The translations under genes were made by a program, and so were the position numbers. A stretch of 54,213 bases of DNA, from assembly GCA_040182905.1 (NCBI GenBank), contig JARQWU010000039.1, forward strand, positions 1 to 54,213, given 5' to 3'. Position 1 is the stretch's first letter, and every line of letters begins with the position of its first letter. This document shows positions 38,776-48,375 of this stretch, in pieces. The notes under the pieces were generated by a model, which was not told the DNA's origin, searched no databases, and worked only from the letters and a program-made list of their open reading frames with translations. The stretch is from Barthelona sp. PAP020 (taxonomy: Eukaryota > Metamonada: BaSk clade).

Positions 38776-38878
38776 TTAATTCAACGGAAAATTGGAATTG
38801 AAAAGGAATAAAAAATAACAAAAAATTTATAAAAAATTTTCAACTTCCTTCCTCAACTTTTTTTAGTTATATAACAAA
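38776..38878. promoter_or_regulatory. Shared promoter of two ribosomal protein genes
   Basis: The 103 bases between the uL1 and eS17 start codons are AT-rich, with runs of T on each coding strand (for example 38857-38863). They must carry both promoters, a simple way to keep large- and small-subunit proteins in step. Specific factor sites cannot be named. Confidence 0.5.
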
Positions 38879-39352
38879 ATGGTTTGTGATTATGTGCGAT
38901 TCTATTTTAATCAACATCAACATGAGATTTAACGCCTTTATTTACTATTTTTATTTTGATCAAATTCTAATATTTAGGGTGGTGTTCGTACAAGAACTAT
39001 CAAGCGCGCTGCTAAAGCTATTATTGAAAAACATTATCCTAAGCTTACTACTGATTTCGAAACAAACAAGAAACTTATCGATACTGTTGCACAAATTCCC
39101 ACCAAGCGTCTTCGCAATAAAATTGCCGGTTATACTACTCATCTTATGGTTCGTCTTCGTCAAGGACCTGTTCGTGGTATTTCTTTCAAGCTTCAAGAAG
39201 AAGAACGTGAACGTTTAGATAACTATGTTCCTGAAATCAGTAAGATTCATGTCGGTGATGATGTTACTATTAATGTCAACCAAACCACCATGAACATGCT
39301 TGAAGCTTTGGAATATCAAGTTCCCGGTGTTAGAGTTTCTGGTCGTAAGTAA
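38879..39352 (+). CDS. RPS17: Ribosomal protein eS17, with intron after ATG
   Basis: The spliced product is 125 aa: exon 1 is just the ATG (38879-38881) and exon 2 runs 38978-39352. It begins [14 protein letters not shown], matching the MGRVRTKTVK start of eukaryotic S17, and continues with [36 protein letters not shown] and the C-terminal VNVNQ/EYQVPGV-like region. This small-subunit protein stabilises the 18S rRNA at the head. The exon structure is inferred: without splicing the ATG opens a frame that stops soon, whereas joining at 38882/38977 restores the conserved N-terminus exactly. As in uL1, codons are enriched for C/G-ending forms. Confidence 0.95.
38882..38977 (+). other. Spliceosomal intron in the eS17 gene
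   Basis: The 96-base intron starts GTTTGT and ends TTCTAATATTTAG, with a branch-point-like CTAAT only a few bases before the AG. It interrupts the gene directly after the start codon (phase 0). Its removal gives the expected S17 N-terminus. Confidence 0.85.
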
Positions 39353-39460
39353 GTATTTAATTTTGATGACTTTAAATAAACGCTTGCCCATTTATTCTTT
39401 TTTTTTTTTAGTTTGATTTCAAAATCTTCAAATAATAAAAGAGAAACACATTTACATATT

Positions 39461-41422
39461 TTATGAAAATAATGAACTGTTGAGATATTCACCAAATATT
39501 TCATTCAAATATTTGAGATTGTTTTCGTTTTCTTCAGTATATTGAAATAAAATCTCTGATTTAATGGAAAAGATTTTAATGTGAATAACATTGATTCTGA
39601 CATTATTATTGCATTCAGTGATGGTTTTGTGTGTAAAAGTTAATTTACCACTATATATCCCAAAATCCGCCCGATATTCTGTTGAATTTTCAAAATGACA
39701 ATCTTTGAAAAAAGGCTTCAAAGCATGTGGAAAACCAACAACAAGACATGGTGATAATTGATAAATGTTATCAATTTCATTTATGTCACCATCAAAAGGG
39801 GTTGAAATGTTAAGATTGGCAAGAGCATAATGAAACCAATCTGGCAAATAAACATTGATTACAGTACCTGCATTAGGAAATTTAGAAGGACTAATAAAGT
39901 CGAAATCCTCGTAACCAACTAATTCTAAGAATTGAAAGCTGGCAGATTTTAAAGGAAGACAAGTTGAATTGTTCCATTTGCGTAATATTTTTTTATTGCA
40001 TTCAATATTCCAAAATTCTTCAATGTGTTTCAAAAAATCAACTTCGTGCATTAACTCTTCTGTGGGATCGCTTAATTTGCTAACGATTTCACCAAATTTT
40101 TCATAATAAAGTTTTGACATCTTTTCATTGATAAACTGTACTTTACCCAATTTTGCAAGATAAAGTAAGATTTGATTTTCACAATTTTGAACTAGATCAG
40201 TAATTTTCAATCGTTTAAAAGAAGCAAAAATATCAATAAGATTGAAGAGAAAAATGGATTTGTATAATAACAAATCGTTACTAATAAAGTTAGCAAAAGA
40301 TTCTTTAATTGAAAGCAAATCATCATAACTAACACTTTTAATGATTAAACTCAAGAGTTGTACAACTTTATTATTTAAAATGCCTGGAAAATATGAAATA
40401 ATTTCATCAATACTGTATCCATTTGCTAGAATCTTTTCATAAAGTTTCTTTGAATTCATCTGCTCAAAAACATTAACCAAATCATATAAACGAATGAACT
40501 GAGTCAAACCAAGTCTGAATTTACTTTCAGTTTCCAATTTTTCAAACTTTTCGATCTTTTGAAAAAACTCAAACTTTGCATACATGTCATCAACTTTAGA
40601 ATTTATAACCAATCGACAAATACGCATCAAAGTATACAAAGAAAATTCATGATCTTTTGAAGTTTGAGCAAATAGATAGAGAGAATCCAGAATTTGCAAA
40701 CAAATAGATATGGAAAATTGACTCATATTCATCATTGCAAAAGGTTCAAATGATTGATCAAATTCTTCAAGTACTGACAATGTATTGGTAAAAGTGAATT
40801 TCATTTTTGATGAAGGATTGTATCTGAGTAAGAATGGGAATGCTTTGGCTAAAACACTAATATGTGCTGGATAAAGAAGGCAAATACTCAACACGCCACG
40901 AATGTTAAACATAAAATGATGTTCATACAACTCCATACTTAAATCTTTCAACAATTTTTCATCAAGAAAATACCTATATTTAGAAACTAAATGGATAAAA
41001 TAAACTTTTAAACTTTTAGAGATATTTTTACGTACTTCTAACAAACGATTTAGACAAATTAACATCAATCTATTCGTTTTATTCGTTCGTTCATATAAAT
41101 AACAAAAAATTAATAAAGAGTCGATCTCAAAGTCATTCATCTTATCTTTGTCTTTCTTTAGATATTTCTTGATGAGAGTTCTCAAATTTCGGGAAAAATC
41201 ATCACTTGTAGAATTTCGTGAACATATTCGCTTGTAAACACTGAGAATTTTTGTAACAGAAATATCAAAATTGTTATTTAATAAATTTCGAATATTTTTA
41301 GTCTTGTATTGTTTGACAAACAGTTGTTTCATAACAAAACTGTTTTTTTTTCTGGTAAATCTAACAATTCCATATGTTATTGAAGGAATTCCAATTAACA
41401 ATAATTTTTTCAAATGTTTCAT
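39461..41422 (-). CDS. Large helical protein of unknown function
   Basis: The 653-aa protein starts with MKHLKKLLLIGIPSITYGIV, a short basic and hydrophobic segment that could be a signal anchor or organelle-targeting sequence. Residues 45-480 are almost entirely helical with many Leu, Phe and Lys, suggesting an alpha-solenoid. The last 150 residues look more beta-rich (INVYLPDWFHYALAN, LSPCLVVGFPHALKPFF, IYSGKLTFTHKTITECNNNV). A helical-repeat body plus a compact C-terminal domain and an organellar-type N-terminus vaguely recalls FASTK/RAP-type RNA-binding proteins, but I see no diagnostic motif and regard that as speculation. It is convergent with eS17, about 110 bases between stops. Confidence 0.82.
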   Translation of the reverse strand: MKHLKKLLLIGIPSITYGIVRFTRKKNSFVMKQLFVKQYKTKNIRNLLNNNFDISVTKILSVYKRICSRNSTSDDFSRNLRTLIKKYLKKDKDKMNDFEIDSLLIFCYLYERTNKTNRLMLICLNRLLEVRKNISKSLKVYFIHLVSKYRYFLDEKLLKDLSMELYEHHFMFNIRGVLSICLLYPAHISVLAKAFPFLLRYNPSSKMKFTFTNTLSVLEEFDQSFEPFAMMNMSQFSISICLQILDSLYLFAQTSKDHEFSLYTLMRICRLVINSKVDDMYAKFEFFQKIEKFEKLETESKFRLGLTQFIRLYDLVNVFEQMNSKKLYEKILANGYSIDEIISYFPGILNNKVVQLLSLIIKSVSYDDLLSIKESFANFISNDLLLYKSIFLFNLIDIFASFKRLKITDLVQNCENQILLYLAKLGKVQFINEKMSKLYYEKFGEIVSKLSDPTEELMHEVDFLKHIEEFWNIECNKKILRKWNNSTCLPLKSASFQFLELVGYEDFDFISPSKFPNAGTVINVYLPDWFHYALANLNISTPFDGDINEIDNIYQLSPCLVVGFPHALKPFFKDCHFENSTEYRADFGIYSGKLTFTHKTITECNNNVRINVIHIKIFSIKSEILFQYTEENENNLKYLNEIFGEYLNSSLFS

Positions 41423-42080
41423 ATCATCTTTTGTGAATGTTGAAAAAAAAAAGGTTGATTAAATCAAAGATTTATTGATTGTTGAATTGAAAGTAATTAA
41501 TTTCTTTTTACAATGATAATATTTTCAATAATAGCATAAATAACTCAAACAAATCTTCTGAGACAACTGCAAATTCTTCCTTTTTTTCATTCTCTTTTGA
41601 TTAATTTTATCCCTTCTTCGTAATTTTGGACAAAAATATTTGAAGAATGTCTCATAATATTTGTTTTAATTTTAGTCTTCTTTTATTTGCAATCCTTTTG
41701 TATTTATTCAAATAAATTGCCTGTAAATTGATAAATAACTTGTGCAAAAGACTTAAAATAGAGTAAATTTTGTTTTGGGATGTTTTGATTTTTTTTGTCA
41801 GAAATTTCACCCTCTTAATGCCTTTGAAAATATATACATGAGAATGAATAAATAAGTGCTGAAAATATCATGAATTTTCCAAATTAGTGGAACTGCTCAA
41901 AAATTTGATTAACTCTTTTCTTTTTTACAATATAAAAACGCAAATCATTAACCTTTTTATGCAATAATTCATCAAACAAGAAAAAAGTTCAACAACAAAA
42001 ATGAGCTCCTGAAAAATGATTTTTCAAAAAAGAAAAATCTTTTTTTTTAATTATATCTTGATGTTTATGGGCACTTAAAG
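41423..42080. other. Long divergent intergenic region, no gene seen
   Basis: These 658 bases are the longest gene-free stretch in the housekeeping block and lie between two outward-facing starts. The sequence is AT-rich with T-tracts (41453, 41791-41798, 42041-42048). I looked for tRNA boxes, snRNA-like motifs and repeats and found none I could support. A non-coding RNA here cannot be excluded. Confidence 0.35.
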
Positions 42081-43190
42081 ATGAATTTTAGTCAGATTAA
42101 CGGAAACACAATACAATTAAATGACACTTTTTCCAAAATGTCAATGATTAATATAACTTCAAATGAAATGAAAAATAATCGCACTAATGTGACCATAAAC
42201 AATGTTGATTTACCAATAAATCATGAATTTATTCATAGTAACAGTAATGTACCTTCTTTTCGATTTGGGTCAACCCAAAAATCTAATTCTTCTCAAAGTT
42301 TAAAGAAAGGAAAATCCAATGAAAAAGTATCAATAAAAGAAACTCTTTTCAATAAAAAAATGAAAGAACCTCGTCGAAAAAAAAAATCTTCAGTTTCAAA
42401 GAATGATTTTGAAACCACCCCAAAAAAACAAAACAATGTAAATGATATTGACACTAATATTGCAACAAAAAGATATTTAACTTCATTGAAGAGAAAAAGA
42501 CCTGAAACTTCTCAAAGTTTTCGACGGTCAAACGAATTTCAACCAAGATATAGTTCTTTTGATAGTAATTCCTCGAGTAGCAGAGAAAATTCGTCAAATT
42601 TTTCCAAAATCAATTCAGATGTTGCAGAATTAAAAAGTTGGTTGAATGAACAATTAGTTGAGTTAAAAGCAAGAGACACCCAACCATGTCCAATTCGTTT
42701 GAATATTTTCCGGGAATTATTTGCGAAAGTGATTGAAAAAGCTGGTGAATGGGCTCCATTATTAACATTGATAAAGAATGAATATGATTCCATATATAGT
42801 ATGAACAGTTCAACCATAACACAAAATTCAATTGATTTTGATGATTTTTGTGAAAAATCAAGCACTGAAACAGAAAATTTGAACTGTGAAATTTCAAAAC
42901 TAAATTTTAAGATTAGGTCGCTTCAACAGAGTATTAAAACCAAAGATGCACAAATTAAACAATTGCAATCAGAAAATACTCGTTATAAAACTGTTGAAAC
43001 AATGGAAAATTATCACATTGAATCCACTAATCATTTTACATCAAAACAATTGTTGAAAGAAACAGAAATCTCAATTTTAGATGATAATAATGATGATGAT
43101 GTTCATATTGACATGGACAACTCAATCGACTTTGATTCACAGTCTTTCAAAGAACAATATGAAAGAATATCTACAATCATGAACATGTAA
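42081..43190 (+). CDS. Coiled-coil protein with TSNAXIP1-like segment
   Basis: The 369-aa protein has a long Ser/Asn/Lys-rich, probably disordered N-terminal half with basic clusters (EPRRKKKSSVSK). Next comes a conserved-looking block at about 195-240: CPIRLNIFRELFAKVIEKAG, then EWAPLLTLIKNEYDSIY. That block resembles the N-terminal domain of TSNAXIP1-type proteins (pattern C-P-x-R, F-x-x-x-I-E, PLL-x-x-IKNEYD), which are mostly found in ciliated organisms. A short coiled coil follows (about 270-310, ISKLNFKIRSLQQSIKTKDA), then an acidic tail. A ciliary or basal-body role fits the dynein and tubulin genes nearby, but function is inferred only. The match should be tested by profile search. 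Confidence 0.8.
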   Translation: MNFSQINGNTIQLNDTFSKMSMINITSNEMKNNRTNVTINNVDLPINHEFIHSNSNVPSFRFGSTQKSNSSQSLKKGKSNEKVSIKETLFNKKMKEPRRKKKSSVSKNDFETTPKKQNNVNDIDTNIATKRYLTSLKRKRPETSQSFRRSNEFQPRYSSFDSNSSSSRENSSNFSKINSDVAELKSWLNEQLVELKARDTQPCPIRLNIFRELFAKVIEKAGEWAPLLTLIKNEYDSIYSMNSSTITQNSIDFDDFCEKSSTETENLNCEISKLNFKIRSLQQSIKTKDAQIKQLQSENTRYKTVETMENYHIESTNHFTSKQLLKETEISILDDNNDDDVHIDMDNSIDFDSQSFKEQYERISTIMNM

Positions 43191-43407
43191 ACAATTGTCA
43201 TCAACAATAAACATTCAAACTATATGGTATCCATTGCTCGTTGTTTTAAATGGAATGTAATTTATTATATTAAGGGAAATTTGTAAATAAAAAGAGACAT
43301 CTGTCATTTGTTTCATTGTTTTTTTATTTGTTAATTGTTGCAATAGTTAATTAGATTTGTTGGAGATTTAAGTTTTGTGTGATTTTCTTTTATTTTGGTA
43401 ATGTGTG

Positions 43408-44409
43408 ATGGTTTTTAAAATCAAACAGTACTTATTGGATCCACTAGATGGAAATATTTTAGATAATCCAGTTACAATTTGTTTTGAACCAAATTTTAGA
43501 TTTTCATCAAATAATCTTAATGATTTCGAGTTTTCCCCTACAAGTAACCGTAAGTTTTTGTTTTCAAGAGATGTTTATCCTGATTTAATGTTAAAGAATA
43601 TCATTGATGCTCTATTCATAAAAAACAATGAAGAGGAAGAGAACTTCATTCTATATAATTCAATAGTTAAAGGATATGAACATATAGTTGAATATTTATT
43701 GAAAATAAAAGGATTAAATCCTAATAAAGGGCCAAATGTTTCACCATTGACTTTTGCTGTTTCAAAAAATTATCTATCAATGGTAAAACTGTTATTAACA
43801 TTTGGAGCTGATATCGAATATGATAATGGTAATGGTATTACACCGTTAGCTGTTGCTTTACAATGTAACCAAGAAGAATCAGCGTTTCTTTTAATAGACA
43901 GTGGTGCTGATATTTTTAAAACAAATAAAGACAATTGTACAATGTTGCATTATGCCTCTTTTTCAAATAATGTCAATTTAGTGAGGAGATTATTAGAATT
44001 GCATGTTGATCCCAATTTAAAAACAAAAGATGATGTATTACCTTTACATATGGCTTCATCTGGTGATTCTGTAGAGGTTGTTAAAATGTTGTGTGAAAAT
44101 ACTGAAGATCCATTGGTCAGAGATCGAATCAATGATGCTAATGCTTTAATCATTGCTTCAAGTGAGGGTAGTTTCGAAATTTTTAAATATTTATTGGAAA
44201 AGGGTTTTGATCCCAATTCCACTGATAATAATGGATTTTCTGTTATTATGCATTGTGCTATGGGTAATTTTATGGAGAAAATTAAATATTTGTTGGAAAA
44301 CTATGAAGTTGATTTGAAATTAAGAAGTGTTGATGATGAAACTGTTCTGGATATATGTGTAGATATGAATTTAACAGAGATTCAAAGACACATTCAAAAG
44401 TTTTTTTGA
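43408..44409 (+). CDS. Ankyrin protein with degenerate U-box-like N-terminus
   Basis: The 333-aa protein has about seven ankyrin repeats from residue 75 on (SPLTFAVSKNYLSMVKLLLT, FGADIEYDNGNGITPLAVAL, DPNLKTKDDVLPLHMAS). The first 70 residues read like a U-box: LDPLDGNILDNPVTI matches the D-P-I-x-x-x-x-x-x-D-P-V start. PTSNRKFLFSRDVYPDLMLK followed by NIIDALF matches the later P-x-T-R-x-x-L...L-x-P-N-x-x-L-K-x-x-I part. U-boxes recruit ubiquitin-conjugating enzymes, so this may be a ubiquitin ligase with ankyrin repeats as substrate binder. The call is moderate because the middle loop is altered. The repeats are diverged from each other, unlike the accessory ankyrin genes, and the shared tail is absent. 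Start ATG 43408. Confidence 0.82.
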   Translation: MVFKIKQYLLDPLDGNILDNPVTICFEPNFRFSSNNLNDFEFSPTSNRKFLFSRDVYPDLMLKNIIDALFIKNNEEEENFILYNSIVKGYEHIVEYLLKIKGLNPNKGPNVSPLTFAVSKNYLSMVKLLLTFGADIEYDNGNGITPLAVALQCNQEESAFLLIDSGADIFKTNKDNCTMLHYASFSNNVNLVRRLLELHVDPNLKTKDDVLPLHMASSGDSVEVVKMLCENTEDPLVRDRINDANALIIASSEGSFEIFKYLLEKGFDPNSTDNNGFSVIMHCAMGNFMEKIKYLLENYEVDLKLRSVDDETVLDICVDMNLTEIQRHIQKFF

Positions 44410-44806
44410 AATTGATAGTGTTTTTCCCCTTTCATTTATTTGTTTAAGGTTGTTTAAGGTTGTAATTAATTGTTTATAAACTTCAGCAGGATCTTGATTT
44501 GTGATTTTCACTCAATAAAGCAGGATTTTCCTTTTTTGTTCAAATTTTTTTTTTTCGATTCTCATCAATTCAAAAAATAAAAAGTTTTGCCCCAGGAAAA
44601 AGTTTGTCTTTTTTTCATATGATGTTCTGTGCGCCTTTTACGAAAGAGAAAAGAAGATTATTGTGGATATTTTTTTGAATATCATTTATAACAAAAGATT
44701 TTACCACAAAGAGAAAAAGAAAAAAATGTTCAAAAGATAAAAATCTTAAAGACTTTGTGTAAACATTTTTTTTTCGATCAAAACTGATCTAAAGTGTTGT
44801 TTTACA
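44410..44806. other. Intergenic stretch with a short tandem repeat
   Basis: These 397 bases contain an exact double copy of TGTTTAAGGT (44441-44460), several T or A homopolymers, and AT-rich flanks. They include the 3' end of the ankyrin gene and the promoter of the next gene. I see no RNA gene. Confidence 0.4.
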
Positions 44807-45544
44807 ATGAAAATAGTATTTATAACAATACCATTGTTGATTTTATTGTCTTTAACGTTTGCAAAGCCTTCTACTGTTTCTTTGTACATGAATAATCCTT
44901 TTCAATCCAGTTATAATTTTCTTAATAATGAATACGGCAATGATGTCGTTGATAACCAGTTATTGACAACATATTCGGACATGAATTTTGGATTTATTCA
45001 TGCCAATTTAACTTTTGGATTTATGACTTATAAAGGATTATCTACTTTGGCATATGTTCATGACATGGGTCACAGATTTGATGTAGCTCATAAATACAAT
45101 ATTTCTGAGAGTAACAGAGGGGGTGAAACATTTGCTGCCTTTAATATTGGGGCTGGTGCGTTATTTGTTGGTAATACCAATATTACTGCTGATTTACCTC
45201 ATTTATTTAACAATAAAATTGGGTCTCCCATAAGGAACATCAGTCCCAAAATCAACCATATTTATATTGGTCGTGTGTATTCATTAAACTATGCCAGGGA
45301 TATCTTTTTTAAGTTACAAATTATCGATTATCAAAAAGAATCAAATGTAGTATTGATTTGTGATGTTTTATATGCTGGTAGTTCTTGGATATCGCCAAGT
45401 ACTCTTGGAATTATTGTTTTAGTCTTAGCTGTTGTACTTTCGTTATTTGTTGCCAAATTTTATTGTGATTGTGGTAATCGTTCCAGAGGTCGCATGGAAG
45501 AATTTGCTCCCTTAAACAGTTCTCGGGTAGAATGGAATGCTTAA
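44807..45544 (+). CDS. Type I membrane protein, unknown function
   Basis: The 245-aa protein has a signal peptide (MKIVFITIPLLILLSLTFA, cleavage likely after residue 19) and an extracellular or luminal domain of about 175 residues with several N-x-S/T sites (ANLT, YNIS, TNIT, RNIS). One transmembrane helix spans about residues 198-218 (LGIIVLVLAVVLSLFVAKF), followed by a Cys pair (YCDCGNRSRGR) and a short tail. The ectodomain (TFGFMTYKGLSTLAYV, GAGALFVGN) looks beta-rich; I recognise no family. It marks the end of the tidy gene-dense part; the decayed and repeat-filled region begins just after it. Confidence 0.85.
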   Translation: MKIVFITIPLLILLSLTFAKPSTVSLYMNNPFQSSYNFLNNEYGNDVVDNQLLTTYSDMNFGFIHANLTFGFMTYKGLSTLAYVHDMGHRFDVAHKYNISESNRGGETFAAFNIGAGALFVGNTNITADLPHLFNNKIGSPIRNISPKINHIYIGRVYSLNYARDIFFKLQIIDYQKESNVVLICDVLYAGSSWISPSTLGIIVLVLAVVLSLFVAKFYCDCGNRSRGRMEEFAPLNSSRVEWNA

Positions 45545-45707
45545 TTGTATATGTATATATTTAAAGTAAAAACATACATCAACATATATTTACTTTTGAC
45601 GTTTCGAATTTCTGTATTAATAAAATCAAAACAAATTTTTCTTTTTTGAGCAGTTGCAAGCTTTTATTGATTAACCTACCGAGTTCTAAAACCAAGAAGT
45701 TTTGTGT

Positions 45708-46817
45708 ATGTCTGTTGAATCTACTGAATTGTTCAAACGAGAAACTATTATTAATGCATTTAATTGGGAAGTTGATGTAAACTTCATGAATGAAATTGAA
45801 GATGTTATTCAACTGATTTAAATGATTGTGGATATTCAACAAATGGTGAACTTTTTTTTACTTGCAGCAATAAAGAAGTGAATATAATTGATACAAAAAA
45901 TAATAAACTACTTTCCATTTTGCGTCATCATAAACACAATGTTTTGAATATTGCTTTTTCTCCAAACGAACAAATGTTTGCCGCATGTTCACTGATAAAC
46001 ACATCATTATATGCAGCTTAATAGATTTCTCCATCATATGTGGATTGATTAATGACACCTATGTAAATGGAATTTGTTTTTCCCATTGTTCTAATCATAT
46101 GTATTTTGGTGATGAAAGTGGTGACAAAGATGTTGTGTTTGAGACCAAAATTCACAATGAACAAATTTGCAAATTGAAGCTATCATTGGACGGCAAATAT
46201 TTATTGACTTGGAGTTCAGACAAAACTGCAAAACTGATCAATCCTAAAAATTTTTCAGTTTTTTGTTCAATTAGACAGGACGCGGTAATTTTTAGCATTG
46301 ATTTGAATTCTACTGGTAGTTTTATTGCTATTGATGACAAAGGGAAAAAGTTAAGCTTTGGGATATGAAAGGACACCTTGTTAAAGTATTCAATATGGAG
46401 AACTATGTATTTTGTGTTCGTTTTATGACTTCAAACATACTGTTTATTATAACTAATGGAGGTAATATTGCTTCATATAATTTACTTAGCCTTCATGAAA
46501 CACAAAAAAAAATTTTCGATTTTGATCGTTTTTCGACAATTTTTTCTTTTGCAATATCACGCAATTTTGATAAACATTCCGAACTCATTGCCTTATTAAA
46601 GGAAGGAGGTAACGTTGTATCAAATCTCATTTCTTTGGGGGTAAGTTCTTCGAAAATTCGACATTTACTAACTTTATATATTTGTTTAAATCAAAATGAA
46701 TACAGCTTGATCCTTGATACATGTTGAGATTTGATTGACCTGAATGAACAAAATGGAGGAAACATGTATGAGTTTATCGATGTGGAAAATGTCCAAACAA
46801 GTGATTGTGATGATTAG
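45708..46817 (+). pseudogene. Decayed WD40 gene with ankyrin-family tail
   Basis: Three reading frames together reconstruct a relative of the WD40 protein at 28753-29940, in the same order: an N-terminus like its MEVELIEEL start, a blade with AFSPNEQMFAACS, LSLDGKYLLTWSSDKTAKLI, and the tail (VVSNLISLGV, ICLNQNEYS, DLIDLNEQNGGN). It is broken by frameshifts near 45820, 45985 and 46350, and by TGA at 46725-46727 exactly where the ankyrin tail has Trp (CWDLID in the intact copy). Matching residues continue without a gap across each break, so these are mutations, not introns. It is a clear pseudogene of a family that also has an intact copy 17 kb away. Coordinates of both ends are approximate. 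Confidence 0.85.
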
Positions 46818-47439
46818 AAAAGAATGTTACCTTTTTTCAATCCTTCATTATTATTTTTCTGAGTTTTTTTTTTTTTTTCTGTATCTCTTTTTTTTAAAGA
46901 ATTGTTGGTAAATGGATTTGAGCACCCGTCCTCTTTTAATTTACAAAGAAATAATAAAGCGCTTAGTATTTTTGATTTGTATTCATTCACGTCTGATTTT
47001 GCTACAGTACACGAAACACTGTGCAAAAGACCAATAAAAAAGAAGATAAAATTTTTCTAATGCTTTTCGAGGATTAAACATCGGAATTTATGAGAGAATT
47101 TGTTGAAATATTTGTAAATAATAAACCTCCTTCTCAATCTCAATTAATAGTTTTATTGGGTAATATGTCAATTTGCGAGCTTTAATTCATCTATTTTTCT
47201 TTAATATATTCAATTTTGGAAATTTTATGATGTGGAAGAGTCTTAACGAATTTTTTTCCTAAAAACAAAAGATAAAACAGTAATTTTCTCACAATTATCT
47301 ACCTGAAATAAAAATTTTAGTTGTTTTTTTCAATTTGCCAGAATGGGTTTGTTCAATCTCAATCTTTTTTGGACAAAATGAGAGTTCTTTGAAACTGGAA
47401 TTATCCTATTTAATCGACCAATTTGAGCCACTCACCATG

Positions 47440-47690
47440 CCTAAATTTGGTCGAGTTGTGAAACAACTATCTTTATTTACAAAGAAAAAGCAACCAAAGA
47501 AAGCTCTTTTCCTTAAATCTCAGCCAAAAAATGTGTAACTGTAATTGAATCTTGCTCAAGTATGAAAATTTTGGAAAAAATTTCTATTCCTATTTTTTTG
47601 TATCTTTACAAAAGCAAAATTTTAAAGTTTGAGTTTTGTCTTAGAAAATCTAAAGTTTTTCAATAGATCAATCGGGCCTCGAAAGTCTTT
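47440..47690 (-). repeat. Dispersed repeat, inverted copy
   Basis: On the minus strand this segment matches 51138-51405 in order. Shared stretches include CTTTCGAGGCCCGATTGATC, ACTTTAGATTTTC, TTTTGCTTTTG, TACAAAAAAATAGGAAT and TAGTTGTTTCACAACT. By eye, identity is high but interrupted by small indels. Confidence 0.75.
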
Positions 47691-47696
47691 AACATT

Positions 47697-47784
47697 TATT
47701 TCCAAGCCAAGAAGTACTGTGCGTATGGTGAATAGAAAAGAATAGTGTTTATTTGGTCAAAAGCTTTCGAAGCCTGATTGAACA
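47697..47784 (+). repeat. Dispersed repeat, direct partial copy
   Basis: It matches 51074-51160 on the same strand: ATTTCCAAGCCAAGAAG, TGTGCGTATG, then GCTTTCGAAGCCTGATTGA. It sits next to an inverted copy that ends in the same GATTGATC/CTTTCGAGG core, so the two form a fold-back that lies just before the run of N. Confidence 0.75.
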
Positions 47785-47837
47785 TTCAATTCACGTTAGG
47801 TACAAGAAAAGGTATACGAAAGCTTTTATATACGGTG

Positions 47838-47928
47838 NNNNNNNNNNNNNNNNNNNNNNNNNNNNNNNNNNNNNNNNNNNNNNNNNNNNNNNNNNNNNNN
47901 NNNNNNNNNNNNNNNNNNNNNNNNNNNN
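47838..47928. other. Assembly gap (91 N)
   Basis: A run of 91 undetermined bases. It lies directly after a fold-back repeat and before an A tract (47936-47948), both of which can hinder assembly. True length is unknown. Confidence 0.99.
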
Positions 47929-48224
47929 AATCCCTAAAAAAAAAAAAAGAAATGACTTCAATAACTTTGGATAGAAAATTTGATTAAGGAAATTCAGACA
48001 ATGGTTGAAAATTTTGGGAAAATTTCTTTTGTAATCTTTCAAGATTCTTTATTAGCCAGTGAAATTAGATTCTTCTTTGTCTTAAGCTCAACTAGTTGTT
48101 TTATTATTTGAAAAATTCTGAAATACGAGAATTTTTGCTTGATTCAAATTCTGGCGCATTTCTTCACGCTTTTCTTTTTCCCTCCTTGTGAAATGCCCAC
48201 TACGCTACACAATTCTCCAAAAGT

Positions 48225-48375
48225 TAAAATTAAAACTGGATAATTTTGCTTTTGTCAAATCCAAAAAGGAAACAAGGACAAGAAGCTCTTTCTCAATGAC
48301 GCAACTTAGACCATACAACAGAATTTCAGTTTGGATCTCACACCATGAATTTTGACGGAAATTCACAGAAATGAC
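48225..48375 (+). repeat. Dispersed repeat, diverged copy
   Basis: It resembles 50909-51060: both have ATTTTGCTTTTGT, then a CAAA...GGGACAAGAA/AACAAGGACAAGAAG stretch, then ATTTCAGT and TTTTGAC in the same order. More diverged than the other copies. Confidence 0.5.

Noticed and set aside
38886-39218. 110-codon plus-strand frame over the eS17 intron and exon
   Set aside because: It is a shifted frame of eS17. The true frame, joined across the intron, gives a full-length ribosomal protein.
41700-41830. Possible snRNA or snoRNA in the 658-base intergenic region
   Set aside because: I looked for U6-like, C/D and H/ACA landmarks; isolated box-like letters occur but no pairing structure supports them.
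46725-46727. TGA read as Trp (altered genetic code)
   Set aside because: TGA ends several intact genes here (dynein, the TBCE-like, SNARE and U-box-like/ankyrin genes), so the standard code applies and this TGA is a nonsense mutation.
45708-46817. Reading the WD40 relative as a functional gene with mini-introns at its frame breaks
   Set aside because: Homologous residues are contiguous on both sides of each break, leaving no room for an intron, and one break is a plain Trp-to-TGA change.
47335-47538. 67-codon plus-strand frame upstream of the assembly gap
   Set aside because: It overlaps the inverted copy of the dispersed repeat and is not conserved in frame in the other copies.
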